Source: JASLBX01 sp036374175
Lineage (GTDB): Bacteria; Actinomycetota; Actinomycetes; Jiangellales; Jiangellaceae
Direction: 5' to 3'
Length of the DNA stretch: 25,144 nucleotides
Assembly (NCBI GenBank): GCA_036374175.1
Contig: DASUUH010000017.1
Location: forward strand, 1 to 25,144
Below, piece by piece: positions 15,052-23,003 of the stretch (within the stretch, counting starts at the first letter, position 1; each line of letters starts with the position of its first letter). The notes under the pieces are model-generated. The model was not told where the DNA came from and searched no databases. It saw only the letters and a program-made list of their open reading frames with translations. Position numbers and translations under genes: made by a program.

Positions 15052-17382
15052 CTAAAGTTTCTCCACCGGGGCGTAGCGGAGCAACAGAGTCTTCAGCCCT
15101 TCGGCACCGAAATCGACGGTGGCCTGAGCGTGCTCGCCGACTCCGGACGTGGCGACGACGGTGCCGAGGCCGAAGGTGTCGTGCGTGACGCGGTCACCGG
15201 CGGACAACACAGGCACCGGACGCGACGGTTTGGACCCGCGGCTCGGCGTCGCCCGCTGGCTGCGAGTTGCTGTCGGACGGTGCCACCTGGTCTGATCTTC
15301 CTCCGTTCGCCGCCAGTCGATCAGCCGGTCGGGAATCTCGGTGAGAAAGCGGGACGCCGGATTGTGGCTGGGGGCGCCCCACGCACTCCGGACCAGCGCT
15401 CGCGACAGGTAGAGCCGCTGGCGGGCACGGGTGATGCCGACATAAGCGAGCCGCCGCTCTTCCTCCAGCTCACGTGGCTCGTACAGCGAACGCTGATGCG
15501 GAAAGACGCCGTCCTCCATGCCGGTGAGGAACACGACGGGAAACTCCAGACCCTTCGCAGTGTGCAGCGTCATCAGCGTGACCATGCCGCCGTGGTCTTC
15601 GCCCTCCGGGATCTCGTCGGCGTCGGCGACGAGGCTAACCCGCTCGAGGAAGCCGGTGAGCGTTCCGTCGCCATCGGACGCCTCGTATTCGCCGGCCACC
15701 GCGATCAGCTCGCGGAGGTTGTCGATGCGCGTCTCGTCCTGCGGGTCGTCGGAGTCGGACAACTCGTCGAAATATCCCGTCCGGTCGAGAACGGCCTCGA
15801 GGATGCTGGCCGGCCCGACACCGTCGGCGACGAGGCCTCGCAACTCGTCGATCAAAGTGACGAACGCCTCGATCGAACGCAGAGATCGGGTGGCGATGCC
15901 AGGCGCGTCGGCCGCCCGCCGGAGCGCCTGCCAGAACGTCACGCCTTCGCGTTGCGCGAGCGCTTCGACCGCGGCCTCGGCCCGGTCGCCGATGCCCCGC
16001 CGCGGCGTGTTGAGGATCCGGCGCAGCGAAACCGCGTCGTCGGGGTTGGCCAGCGTGCGCAGATACGCGAGGGCATCGCGGACTTCGCGCCGCTCATAGA
16101 ACCGCACACCCCCGACGACTCGGTACGGCAGGCCGAACCGGATAAACACTTCTTCCAGCACGCGGGACTGGGCGTTGGTCCGGTAGAAGACCGCGACGTC
16201 GCCTGGCTTGGCATCGCCATCGTCGCCAAGCTTGTCGATCTCTTCGGCGACGAACTGCGCCTCGGCGTGCTCATTGTCGGCGACGTAACCGACGATGGGC
16301 GAGCCGTCGCCTGCGTCGGTCCAGAGCCGCTTGGGCTTGCGCTCGGGATTCTTCGAGATGACTGCGTTCGCAGCGGCCAGGATGTTCTGCGTCGACCGGT
16401 AGTTCTGCTCGAGCAGAACCACCTTGGCGTCCGGGTAGTCCTTCTCGAACTGCAGGATGTTGCGAATCGTCGCGCCGCGGAACGCGTAGATCGACTGATC
16501 GGCGTCACCGACGACGCATAACTCGGCCGGTTCGACGGCTGACTGGGCCTCGCCGACAAGTTCGCCGTCGACCGTGCGCTTCGGCTTGTGTCCGACGATT
16601 TCGCGGACCAACACGTACTGCGCGTGGTTGGTGTCCTGATACTCATCGACCAGCACATGCCGGAACCGCCGCCGGTAGTTCTCAGCGACATCGGGAAACG
16701 CCTGGAACAGATGGACGGTCAGCATGATCAGATCGTCGAAGTCCATGGCGTTGGCCTCAGTGAGCCGCTTCTGGTAGAGCTCGTAGGCCTCGGCGATCAT
16801 CTTCTGGTGGTGGTTCTCGGCCCGGGCCAGCGCCGTCTCGTAATCGATCAGCTCGTTTTTGAAGTTGCTGACCTGATGGCTGAACTGGCGCGGCTGGTAG
16901 CGCCGCGGGTCGAGGTCGAGCTCGCGGCACACCAGCGTCATCAGCCGTTGAGAGTCGGCCTGGTCATAGATCGAGAACGACGACGTGAACCCGAAGCGCT
17001 TGGCCTCCTTGCGCAAGATACGCACGCACGCGGAGTGGAACGTCGAGACCCACATGATGTTGGCCCGCCGGCCCACCAGATGGGCGACCCGCTCCTTCAT
17101 CTCGCCCGCCGCCTTGTTGGTGAACGTGATCGCGAGGATGGAGCCGGGATGGACGTTGCGCTCGGCCAGCAAGTAAGCGATGCGCCTGGTCAAGACTCGG
17201 GTCTTGCCTGATCCTGCGCCGGCGACGATGAGCAGCGGCGAGCCGGAGTGGGTCACAGCCTCACGTTGCGGGGGATTGAGCCCCTCGAGGACGGTTTCGG
17301 GATCGCTGCGGCGCCGCTCGCCACCGCCTCCCTCTGAGGCGTCAGGTGCGGACAGTCGCAGGTCGTTGAACAGAGCGCTCAT
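15052..17382 (-). CDS. pcrA: ATP-dependent DNA helicase PcrA/UvrD
   Basis: A 776-aa superfamily 1A helicase, the usual length for actinobacterial PcrA, which unwinds 3'-5' in repair and replication-fork clearance. Visible motifs in order: LNPPQREAV Q-motif (about 35-43), Walker A GAGSGKT (55-61), FTNKAAGEM (Ia), DEYQDTNHAQY (II), GDADQSIYAFRGA (III), LEQNYRSTQNIL (IV), TLHTAKGLEF (V) and YVGITRARQRLYL (VI). The C-terminus carries a GDRVTHDTFGLGTVV Tudor-like segment, characteristic of PcrA and involved in RNA polymerase contact. The start ATG at 17382 (MSALFNDL) is preferred over an ATG 33 nt upstream, because the common PcrA N-terminus begins there. Confidence 0.96.
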   Translation of the reverse strand: MSALFNDLRLSAPDASEGGGGERRRSDPETVLEGLNPPQREAVTHSGSPLLIVAGAGSGKTRVLTRRIAYLLAERNVHPGSILAITFTNKAAGEMKERVAHLVGRRANIMWVSTFHSACVRILRKEAKRFGFTSSFSIYDQADSQRLMTLVCRELDLDPRRYQPRQFSHQVSNFKNELIDYETALARAENHHQKMIAEAYELYQKRLTEANAMDFDDLIMLTVHLFQAFPDVAENYRRRFRHVLVDEYQDTNHAQYVLVREIVGHKPKRTVDGELVGEAQSAVEPAELCVVGDADQSIYAFRGATIRNILQFEKDYPDAKVVLLEQNYRSTQNILAAANAVISKNPERKPKRLWTDAGDGSPIVGYVADNEHAEAQFVAEEIDKLGDDGDAKPGDVAVFYRTNAQSRVLEEVFIRFGLPYRVVGGVRFYERREVRDALAYLRTLANPDDAVSLRRILNTPRRGIGDRAEAAVEALAQREGVTFWQALRRAADAPGIATRSLRSIEAFVTLIDELRGLVADGVGPASILEAVLDRTGYFDELSDSDDPQDETRIDNLRELIAVAGEYEASDGDGTLTGFLERVSLVADADEIPEGEDHGGMVTLMTLHTAKGLEFPVVFLTGMEDGVFPHQRSLYEPRELEEERRLAYVGITRARQRLYLSRALVRSAWGAPSHNPASRFLTEIPDRLIDWRRTEEDQTRWHRPTATRSQRATPSRGSKPSRPVPVLSAGDRVTHDTFGLGTVVATSGVGEHAQATVDFGAEGLKTLLLRYAPVEKL

Positions 17383-17507
17383 CGTGCCAACGAGTCTATG
17401 GGGACAGCCCGACATCCAGCCCGAGCCGTGCCGAGGCGGTCAAGCGGTCCGCCGGTCCCGGCTGTTACCCTCACTCGGCCGATCGAGCCGGCATGAAAGG
17501 AGCAACG
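17383..17507. promoter_or_regulatory. Divergent promoter region, pcrA / ABM-domain gene
   Basis: These 125 nt separate two diverging genes, so promoters for both should lie here. I see no box good enough to place. The only clear element is the AAAGGAG ribosome site at 17496-17502. Confidence 0.4.
17496..17502 (+). promoter_or_regulatory. Ribosome binding site of the ABM-domain gene
   Basis: AAAGGAG sits 5 nt before the ATG at 17508 and rules out the in-frame ATG at 17493, which would start upstream of it. Confidence 0.8.
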
Positions 17508-17840
17508 ATGATCTGCCGCCTCTGGCGAGGCTGGACGACGCCCGAGAACGCCGACGCCTACGAGTCCGTGGTACGTGGCGAGGTCATTCCCGGAATCGAA
17601 GCCATGAACATCGCCGGATTCCGGCACATCGACCTGATGCGGCGTGAGATCGGCGACGAGGTCGAGTTCGTGACCCTCATGTGGTTCGACGACATCGACT
17701 CGGTCAAGGCCTTCATGGGTGAGGACTACGAGGTCAGTCACGTGCCGGCGGCGGCCCGGGCCGTACTGGCCCGGCGCGACGAACGGTCCGCCCATTTCGA
17801 CGTGCTCGACCGCCGCCCGCAACCGGCAAACCCATCCTGA
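17508..17840 (+). CDS. Small ABM-like dimeric alpha/beta-barrel protein
   Basis: A 110-aa protein whose pattern fits a ferredoxin-like (dimeric alpha/beta barrel) fold of the antibiotic biosynthesis monooxygenase superfamily: strand ICRLWRGW, helix ENADAYESVV, strand GFRHIDLMRRE, strand EFVTLMWFDD, helix IDSVKAFM. Members include monooxygenases, stress proteins and plain binding proteins. No catalytic residue can be assigned here, so an enzymatic role is not claimed. The AAAGGAG ribosome site fixes the start. It is a single-gene unit diverging from pcrA and converging with a membrane-protein gene. Confidence 0.75.
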   Translation: MICRLWRGWTTPENADAYESVVRGEVIPGIEAMNIAGFRHIDLMRREIGDEVEFVTLMWFDDIDSVKAFMGEDYEVSHVPAAARAVLARRDERSAHFDVLDRRPQPANPS

Positions 17841-17903
17841 CCGAACGCGTTGTCACCGGCTCGGCAGCCCGACGTATCACCGAGCGTGCCGCCCGGGGTC
17901 AGC

Positions 17904-18260
17904 TCAGCGCCAGAAGACGGCCACGACGACATTGGCGATCGCCAGCCCGCCGATCACGAAGTAGAGCCCGTCCGGGATCGCCTGCCGGCGGCGGTTGAAC
18001 CACGCCAGCACCGCGACCATCAGGGCGACGCCGAGCTTGACGGCGATCTTGGCATTGTCGACCTCGCGCTCCAGGGACTCGACGCCTTCGGCGAGGCCGA
18101 CCAGGATCACGCCCGTCAGCAACAACGTGAGTACGCCGTGCAGCATCGCCGGGCTGACATAACGCTCACCCCGCGCCCGCATCTGCACCAGCCAGCCGCC
18201 GACGAGGCTGGCCAAACCAAGGAAATGCAATACGACCAGCAGGTTGTAGATGAAGTCCAC
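17904..18260 (-). CDS. Small integral membrane protein, four TM helices
   Basis: A 118-aa protein with hydrophobic helices at about 3-24, 37-57, 73-87 and 96-115, separated by short charged loops (VQMRARGERY; EGVESLEREVDNAK; NRRRQAIPDG). I do not recognise a named family. The layout is common to uncharacterised actinobacterial membrane proteins. Start choice is GTG at 18260, with a GGTAGG stretch about 10 nt upstream. A TTG three codons earlier is possible but too close to that site. It lies 106 nt downstream of the response-regulator gene, beyond a hairpin, so it is probably a separate transcript. Confidence 0.7.
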   Translation of the reverse strand: MDFIYNLLVVLHFLGLASLVGGWLVQMRARGERYVSPAMLHGVLTLLLTGVILVGLAEGVESLEREVDNAKIAVKLGVALMVAVLAWFNRRRQAIPDGLYFVIGGLAIANVVVAVFWR

Positions 18261-18291
18261 GGCGGGCAAGCCTACCGATCACGAGCCCATC

Positions 18292-18305
18292 TGTCCGGCC
18301 GGACA
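18292..18305. promoter_or_regulatory. Perfect 14-bp palindrome upstream of the 4-TM membrane gene
   Basis: TGTCCGGCCGGACA is self-complementary and lies 31 nt before the GTG at 18260. It could be a dimeric-repressor operator or part of the adjacent terminator structure. Confidence 0.45.
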
Positions 18306-18314
18306 ACTCGCTCA

Positions 18315-18358
18315 GCACGGGATTCGGCTCTGCTGAACCGGACAAGCCGAATCAGTGC
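18315..18358 (-). terminator. Probable terminator hairpin after the response-regulator gene
   Basis: A perfect 9-bp stem (GATTCGGCT at 18321-18329 with its complement at 18345-18353) is extended by an outer GCAC/GTGC pairing (18315-18318 with 18355-18358). It begins 8 nt after the regulator stop codon. There is no U-tract. The 15-nt loop is large for a terminator, so a regulatory role remains possible. Confidence 0.6.
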
Positions 18359-18366
18359 GGGCCGAC

Positions 18367-19014
18367 TTACACGAGGCGGCGGTCGGTGGCCCAGCGGGTC
18401 AGCTCGTAGCGGTTCGACAATTGCAGCTTGCGCAACACGGCAGAGACGTGCGTCTCAACCGTCTTTACCGAGATGAACAGCTCCTTGGCGATCTCCTTGT
18501 ACGCGTAGCCGCGGGCGATCAACCGCAGCACTTCGCGCTCGCGCTGGGTCAACCGGTCGAGATCGTCGTCGACGCTCGGGGCCTCGCCACCGGCAAAGGC
18601 GTCCAGCACGAAACCGGCCAGCCGCGGCGAGAACACCGCGTCGCCGTCTGCCACCCGCCTTATCGCCGCCACCAGGTCGTTACCGGTGATCGACTTCGTC
18701 ACGTATCCCCGAGCACCGGCGCGGATCGTCCCGATCACATCCTCGGCCGCGTCGGACACCGACAGCGCGAGAAAGCGGACATCCGGCGCCTTGGGATGAA
18801 CCTGGCGCAGCACCTCGACACCGCCGCCACCGGGCAGGTGGACGTCCAGCAGCACGACGTCGGGCTGGGTCTCGAGGATCACCGCGATCGCCTCGCCCGC
18901 GTCGGCCGCCTCACCCGCGATCTCGACGGAGTCGCGCAACTCGGCCCGCACGCCGGTCCGGAACATCGCGTGGTCGTCGACCAGCACTACACGGATCGGC
19001 GTCTGCTCAGTCAT
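18367..19014 (-). CDS. LuxR/NarL-family response regulator
   Basis: A 215-aa regulator. The receiver domain (about 6-125) has the acidic pair Asp13/Asp14, phospho-acceptor Asp57 (VVLLDVHLP), Ser85 and Lys107, so it should be phosphorylatable. A linker leads to a LuxR-type helix-turn-helix (about 152-212: LTQREREVLRLIARG, NKEIA-type AYKEIAKEL, SVKTVETHVSAVLRKL). The ATG at 19014 overlaps the kinase stop (ATGA), marking a cognate pair. By architecture it belongs with the LiaR/VraR/MacR group of envelope-stress regulators. Probable targets are its own operon and the divergent PspC gene, whose shared promoter carries inverted repeats. Confidence 0.93.
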   Translation of the reverse strand: MTEQTPIRVVLVDDHAMFRTGVRAELRDSVEIAGEAADAGEAIAVILETQPDVVLLDVHLPGGGGVEVLRQVHPKAPDVRFLALSVSDAAEDVIGTIRAGARGYVTKSITGNDLVAAIRRVADGDAVFSPRLAGFVLDAFAGGEAPSVDDDLDRLTQREREVLRLIARGYAYKEIAKELFISVKTVETHVSAVLRKLQLSNRYELTRWATDRRLV

Positions 19015-20330
19015 GACTCGTCCTTCCTGGTGGATAGCCGCACTTCGGTGCCTTCGCCGGGTGCCGACCGGATCTGCGCACTGCCGCCGTGCCGCTCCAT
19101 ACGTTCGATGATCGAGCGTCGCACACCCAGCCGGTCGTCCGGTATCGACTCTAGGTCGAAACCGGCGCCTCGATCCCGGACGAAGACCTCAAGATGGTCG
19201 CCTTCCACCTCGGCGTAGATGTCGACGCTGTCCGCGCCGGAGTGCTTGGCGGCGTTGACCGCGGCCTCACCGGCCGCCTTCAGGACAGCCCGGCGCAGGT
19301 CGTCCAGCTCGCAGTCGCCGACGGTCACCACCTCGACCGGCACGCCGTGCGCGTCCTCGATGTCGGCGGCCACCTTCTTAAGTGCCGCAGAGAACAACGT
19401 CGACTCGCTTGCCTGATCCTCGTACAGCCAACGCCGCAGGTCACGCTCTTGCCGACGGGCCAGGTTGATCACGGTCCGCGAATCGTGCGCCTGCTTTTGG
19501 ATCAATGCCAGCGTCTGGAGCACCGAGTCGTGCAGGTGAGCCGCCATGTCGGCACGCTCCTGAGAGATGATCCGCTCGCGGCGTTCGGCGTCCAGTTCGC
19601 GCCACATGTGCCACAGCCAGGGCCCACCGATCAAGGCGATTCCAGCGATCACCACGACGACCCCGAGCAGCCCGTCCATGGTGGCGTCCAACTCACCCTG
19701 CCCGGCGAGGAACGCCACCACGCCGGCCACGATGACCGCGGCGCCGGCCACAATCCGGATGACCGTTGCCGTACGGTCAGTGCCGGTGAGCGCCGCCAGC
19801 CACGGCGCTTTCGGCGCCAGCTCGGCCATCCGCTCGCGTTCCTTCTCGTCGGCGGTCCGCCAGATCAACGCGACACCGAACCCGGCGAGCAGCAGCGGGA
19901 TGAGCACGCCGGGGCTGATACCGAACGGCGTGTTCTGGAGCAAGCCGACGATGCCGAGCCCCAGCAGCACCAGGGCAGCCAGCTGCCCCAAATCTCCGGG
20001 CCGCGCCGCACGGAGGCGCCCGCGCATACCGGCCCGAGTCGCCGCCGCCACACCGGCCGGGGCCCGGTCGACCTCTTCGCGGGCGATCGTTTCGTCCAGC
20101 GGCGTGAAGACCCACAAAGCCAGGTAGAGGACGACGCCGAAGCCGCCGACGGCGGTCAACAGGGCGAAGGCAATCCGGACACTGAGCGGCTGGAGCCCCA
20201 GATGGTCGGCCAACCCGGTCGACACGCCGCCGAGCAGTCGGCCGTCAGAGCGGCGCGCGAAGCGCGGCGCCTCACGTCCGGCGGTACTGGGGTACGCGCC
20301 CTGTTCGGAGGCAGGCTGGGTCGCCGTCAT
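19011..20330 (-). CDS. PspC-domain sensor histidine kinase (HisKA_3 type)
   Basis: A 439-aa membrane kinase. A PspC domain fills about 22-80 (RRSDGRLLGGVSTGLADHLG then one long hydrophobic helix). Further TM helices lie at about 114-131, 140-157, 190-208 and 219-240. A coiled HisKA_3 segment then follows, with the phospho-acceptor His267 in HLHDSVLQTL. The HATPase domain shows Asn359 (EAAVNAAKHS) and the G box RDRGAGF (385-391). PspC acting as the sensor input links the kinase to membrane stress, as in actinobacterial MacS-like kinases. The ATG at 20330 is chosen because the PspC domain follows directly. The open frame upstream runs antisense through the divergent PspC gene. A cognate regulator overlaps its end. 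Confidence 0.92.
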   Translation of the reverse strand: MTATQPASEQGAYPSTAGREAPRFARRSDGRLLGGVSTGLADHLGLQPLSVRIAFALLTAVGGFGVVLYLALWVFTPLDETIAREEVDRAPAGVAAATRAGMRGRLRAARPGDLGQLAALVLLGLGIVGLLQNTPFGISPGVLIPLLLAGFGVALIWRTADEKERERMAELAPKAPWLAALTGTDRTATVIRIVAGAAVIVAGVVAFLAGQGELDATMDGLLGVVVVIAGIALIGGPWLWHMWRELDAERRERIISQERADMAAHLHDSVLQTLALIQKQAHDSRTVINLARRQERDLRRWLYEDQASESTLFSAALKKVAADIEDAHGVPVEVVTVGDCELDDLRRAVLKAAGEAAVNAAKHSGADSVDIYAEVEGDHLEVFVRDRGAGFDLESIPDDRLGVRRSIIERMERHGGSAQIRSAPGEGTEVRLSTRKDES

Positions 20331-20462
20331 ACCACGATGGTCACACGCGTGGGCGCGCGAAGCTATGAGGGAGCGCCCTGTCGGGTCCCTGAGGGAACAC
20401 CAGGGTGGGACCGGGGCGATCCCCGATAGCGCCGCGGTCCGGCTCTCGGCAGTATCGGTGGT
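20331..20462. promoter_or_regulatory. Divergent promoter region with clustered inverted repeats
   Basis: This 132-nt region separates the kinase/regulator operon from the PspC gene. It contains AGGG-AGCG-CCCT (20368-20379), the palindrome TCCCT-G-AGGGA (20386-20396) and a GGTCCC/GGGACC pair (20384-20389 with 20407-20412). Such a cluster fits binding sites for a dimeric LuxR-type regulator controlling both sides. No -10/-35 box can be placed with confidence. Confidence 0.55.
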
Positions 20463-21779
20463 ATGAGCGAGTCGCCGACCTCGAACCCGAACTTGGACTT
20501 GCGTGAGCTGCGCCGCAGCCGCGACAACCGCGTGGTCGCCGGTGTCCTCGGTGGCCTGGGCGGGCGGTTCGGCATCGATCCGTTGCTGCTCCGGATCGTC
20601 ACCGTGGTACTCGCGCTGTTCGGCGGAGTCGGGATCGTCCTGTACGCCTTGGGTTGGTTGCTCATCCCGGATCAGGATGCCGAGACGTCGATCGGCGAGC
20701 AGGCTCTGGGCCGGGACGAGAGCCGGCCGGCCGGAATGAGTACTGTCGCGCTCGCTGCCGGACTTGTGCTCGCCGCCCTGCTCGCTACCGGAGGAATGTT
20801 CGGCTCGGGCACCGGGTGGCTGTTGATGATCCTCACGTTGGTGGGCGCGTATGCGCTGCTGCGCCGCCAGGACGGCGACGGTGACGGTGAAAGCGCACCG
20901 GAGATTCCGTCCGGCATCGACTACCCCGGTTTTCCCGGGTATGTGCCCGCTCCGGCGGAGGCACCGGCCACGGCAGACCGCGGCGATCAGACGGCGCCCG
21001 AACCTGGCGCCGTAACCGAACCCGCGGCACCGACCGTGCCGGCCGAGACACCGGGCAGCACCAGCGACACGCAATGGCCCGATGGGCCGGGCTGGCCGGA
21101 GGGGCCGGACTGGAGCCCACCGCCGCCGGGGGACGACATAACGCCGGTTGCCTCACCACCGCCGGACGTCGAACGCTCACGTTCGCGGCTCGGCCTTCTG
21201 ACGCTCAGTGCCGTCGTCGTGGCTCTCGGCATCCTTGCGATCAACGATGCGACTTGGGCCTCGATCCCGAGGTCGGCGTACGTCGCAACCGCCCTCGCGG
21301 TCGTCGGCATCGGCCTGCTGATCGGCACCTGGTTCGGCAGGGCGCGCGGTCTGATCGGGTTTGGCATCGTGCTGGCGCTCGTCTTGCCGGTTTCCGTCGT
21401 GGCCGACGGGCTCAACATCGAGTCGGTCGGTAGCGTCAACGTCCAGCCCCAGTCGATCGAGGCGCTGCCTGACGGGCCGCAGGAGTACGGTGCCGGCAGC
21501 GTGGTCTACGACCTGTCGCTGCTCGAGCTGGAGGACTCCGACTCTTTCAGCCTCGACATCAAGCAAGGGGTCGGCGAGTTGCGGGTCATCGTCCCGCCGG
21601 AGGCGGACGTCACGCTCAATGCCGAAGTGGGGCTCGGTGCGATCGAGTCGTTTGATGGCCGGTCCGGTGGCCCGGGCAGCTCACGCCAGGACACCGACCT
21701 TGGCGACGACGGCGCTGGCGGCGGGGAGATCACACTCAACCTCGAACTCGGGGTCGGAAGGGTGGAGGTGAGGCGATGA
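20463..21779 (+). CDS. PspC domain protein with C-terminal LiaF-like (toastrack) domain
   Basis: A 438-aa membrane protein. The N-terminal PspC domain (about 14-70: RELRRSRDNRVVAGVLGGLGGRFG, then a TM helix) is followed by TM helices at about 92-110 and 117-133. A long Pro/Asp/Glu/Trp-rich linker (about 135-235) leads to further helices (about 243-260, 272-290, 296-314). The C-terminal segment (about 325-438) has the repeating beta strands of LiaF/DUF2154-type toastrack domains (DLSLLELEDSDSFSLDIKQG; GEITLNLELGVGRVEV). In LiaFSR-like systems such proteins restrain the kinase, so a modulating role is inferred from its divergent position beside a PspC kinase. Its stop overlaps the next ATG. Confidence 0.88.
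   Translation: MSESPTSNPNLDLRELRRSRDNRVVAGVLGGLGGRFGIDPLLLRIVTVVLALFGGVGIVLYALGWLLIPDQDAETSIGEQALGRDESRPAGMSTVALAAGLVLAALLATGGMFGSGTGWLLMILTLVGAYALLRRQDGDGDGESAPEIPSGIDYPGFPGYVPAPAEAPATADRGDQTAPEPGAVTEPAAPTVPAETPGSTSDTQWPDGPGWPEGPDWSPPPPGDDITPVASPPPDVERSRSRLGLLTLSAVVVALGILAINDATWASIPRSAYVATALAVVGIGLLIGTWFGRARGLIGFGIVLALVLPVSVVADGLNIESVGSVNVQPQSIEALPDGPQEYGAGSVVYDLSLLELEDSDSFSLDIKQGVGELRVIVPPEADVTLNAEVGLGAIESFDGRSGGPGSSRQDTDLGDDGAGGGEITLNLELGVGRVEVRR
21764..21770 (+). promoter_or_regulatory. Ribosome binding site within the PspC gene for the 68-aa protein
   Basis: GGAGGTG lies 5 nt before the ATG at 21776, inside the last codons of the PspC gene. This supports the small ORF as a real, coupled gene. 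Confidence 0.75.
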
Positions 21780-21982
21780 AGCGCCACGACACCGACGTCG
21801 CCTCGCTGGTATTCGGACTTCTCTTTCTGGGGGTTAGTGCTATGTGGCCATTGGTGCACTTCGACGTGCTCGGGTTGCCGGGCCTTGAGGTCGCCGCACC
21901 GGTCCTGTTGGTGTCGGTCGGACTTGCCGGCCTGGTCGCTTCGCTGGGCCGGATCCGCCGTGACCGCGACGAGACCGGCTGA
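21776..21982 (+). CDS. Small two-TM membrane protein (68 aa)
   Basis: A short protein with two hydrophobic helices (about 8-24 and 38-57) and a basic C-terminal tail (GRIRRDRDETG). Its ATG overlaps the PspC stop (ATGA) and a strong GGAGGTG ribosome site precedes it, so it is very likely translated. It does not match a family I can name. Its coupling to PspC suggests a small accessory subunit of the same membrane-stress module. Confidence 0.75.
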   Translation: MKRHDTDVASLVFGLLFLGVSAMWPLVHFDVLGLPGLEVAAPVLLVSVGLAGLVASLGRIRRDRDETG

Positions 21983-21987
21983 GCCGA

Positions 21988-22000
21988 CGTCCTCAGGACG
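21988..22000. terminator. Short hairpin at the convergent junction
   Basis: CGTCC-TCA-GGACG forms a 5-bp stem in the 10-nt gap between convergent genes. The loop bases TCA are the complement of the TGA stop of the phosphodiesterase gene. It is too short to be a sure terminator. Confidence 0.3.
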
Positions 22001-23003
22001 GGACCGCCGCGCACGCGGCCAGTGCGGTGTCTGGAAAGTCGGTCAACAGCCCGTCCACGCCGAGCCGCAGAAAGGCCTCGTACTCCGCGAACGCGTCACC
22101 GAAGTCGCGATCGTCAACTCCCTGCCGGCAATCTGCGGGCAAGAAAACATTCTTGTTCCTGAACGTCCAGGCGTGTACGGCCAGCCCAGCTTTCCGCGCC
22201 CGGTCGATCAGGCCGCTGGGCGCGCCGAGCCGTCCGTCCGGCCCACATGGGATCAGCAGCGACTTGTGCACGCCGATCACGTCCGCGTAGCCGGCCACCT
22301 CGGCGAGCCCGCTCGGAGTCAACAGGTCCACATAGGCTCGTCCGGCACCGGACAGCTCGAAGTCATGCGGCGCGCCGGTGGCGTCGACGAGCTGGACGAG
22401 CGGTACGTCCAGCCGGCTGGCGAGCCGCTGGAGCGACGACGGTTCAAAGGACTGGATTAAGACCGGGACGTCGGTTCCCGCCCCGGCCAAGTCCGCGATC
22501 AAAGGCTCGTCATGCGCCAGACCGAGGCTGGCGAAATAGGCCGCGAGTTTTGTTTCCGGGTACACCCCGATCGGCCGGCCCAGCCGCCCGCTCTCTACGC
22601 GGGCCAGCTCCAGGACTTCGGCGAACGTCGGAACCGCAGACCGTCCGTCGTATAGCCGGTTGTGCGGCCTCAGGCCGGGCAGTCGTTCCCGCGCGCGCAG
22701 AGTCCGCAACTCCGCCACTGTGAAGTCCTCGACGAACCACCCGGTGACGAGGTGTCCGGCCACGTTCTTCGTCGTGCGCCGGCCGGCGAATTCCGGATGT
22801 GCCGCGACGTCGGTGGTCGCCGACAGCTCGTTCTCATGGCGCGCCACGAGAACCCCGTCGCCGGTGAGAACAAGATCGGGTTCGATGAAATCGGAGCCGA
22901 GGGCAATCGCCAGCCGGTAGGCCTCCAGGGTGTGCTCTGGCCGGTAGCCGCTGGCTCCGCGGTGAGCCACGATGTACGGACGGTCCACGGACGTCGCGGT
23001 CAC
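21993..23003 (-). CDS. Glycerophosphodiester phosphodiesterase, GlpQ-like
   Basis: A 336-aa GDPD-family TIM barrel that hydrolyses glycerophosphodiesters to glycerol-3-phosphate and an alcohol. Key residues are visible: His14/Arg15 (VAHRGASGYRPEHT), Glu41 and Asp43 (FIEPDLVLT) and His56 (VARHENEL). YPETK in the middle and GVDGLLTDFPD at the C-terminus are also typical, and the length matches the GlpQ subgroup. No signal peptide is present, unlike periplasmic or secreted GlpQ, so a cytoplasmic enzyme is inferred. The start is GTG at 23003 and overlaps the META lipoprotein stop (GTGA), which indicates coupling to a surface lipoprotein gene. Confidence 0.93.
   Translation of the reverse strand: MTATSVDRPYIVAHRGASGYRPEHTLEAYRLAIALGSDFIEPDLVLTGDGVLVARHENELSATTDVAAHPEFAGRRTTKNVAGHLVTGWFVEDFTVAELRTLRARERLPGLRPHNRLYDGRSAVPTFAEVLELARVESGRLGRPIGVYPETKLAAYFASLGLAHDEPLIADLAGAGTDVPVLIQSFEPSSLQRLASRLDVPLVQLVDATGAPHDFELSGAGRAYVDLLTPSGLAEVAGYADVIGVHKSLLIPCGPDGRLGAPSGLIDRARKAGLAVHAWTFRNKNVFLPADCRQGVDDRDFGDAFAEYEAFLRLGVDGLLTDFPDTALAACAAVPS

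Noticed and set aside
14998..16521. A 507-codon plus-strand open frame
   Set aside because: It runs antisense through pcrA, whose helicase motifs are intact. Its composition (Arg/Asp/Val-rich, no domain pattern) is typical of GC-rich shadow frames.
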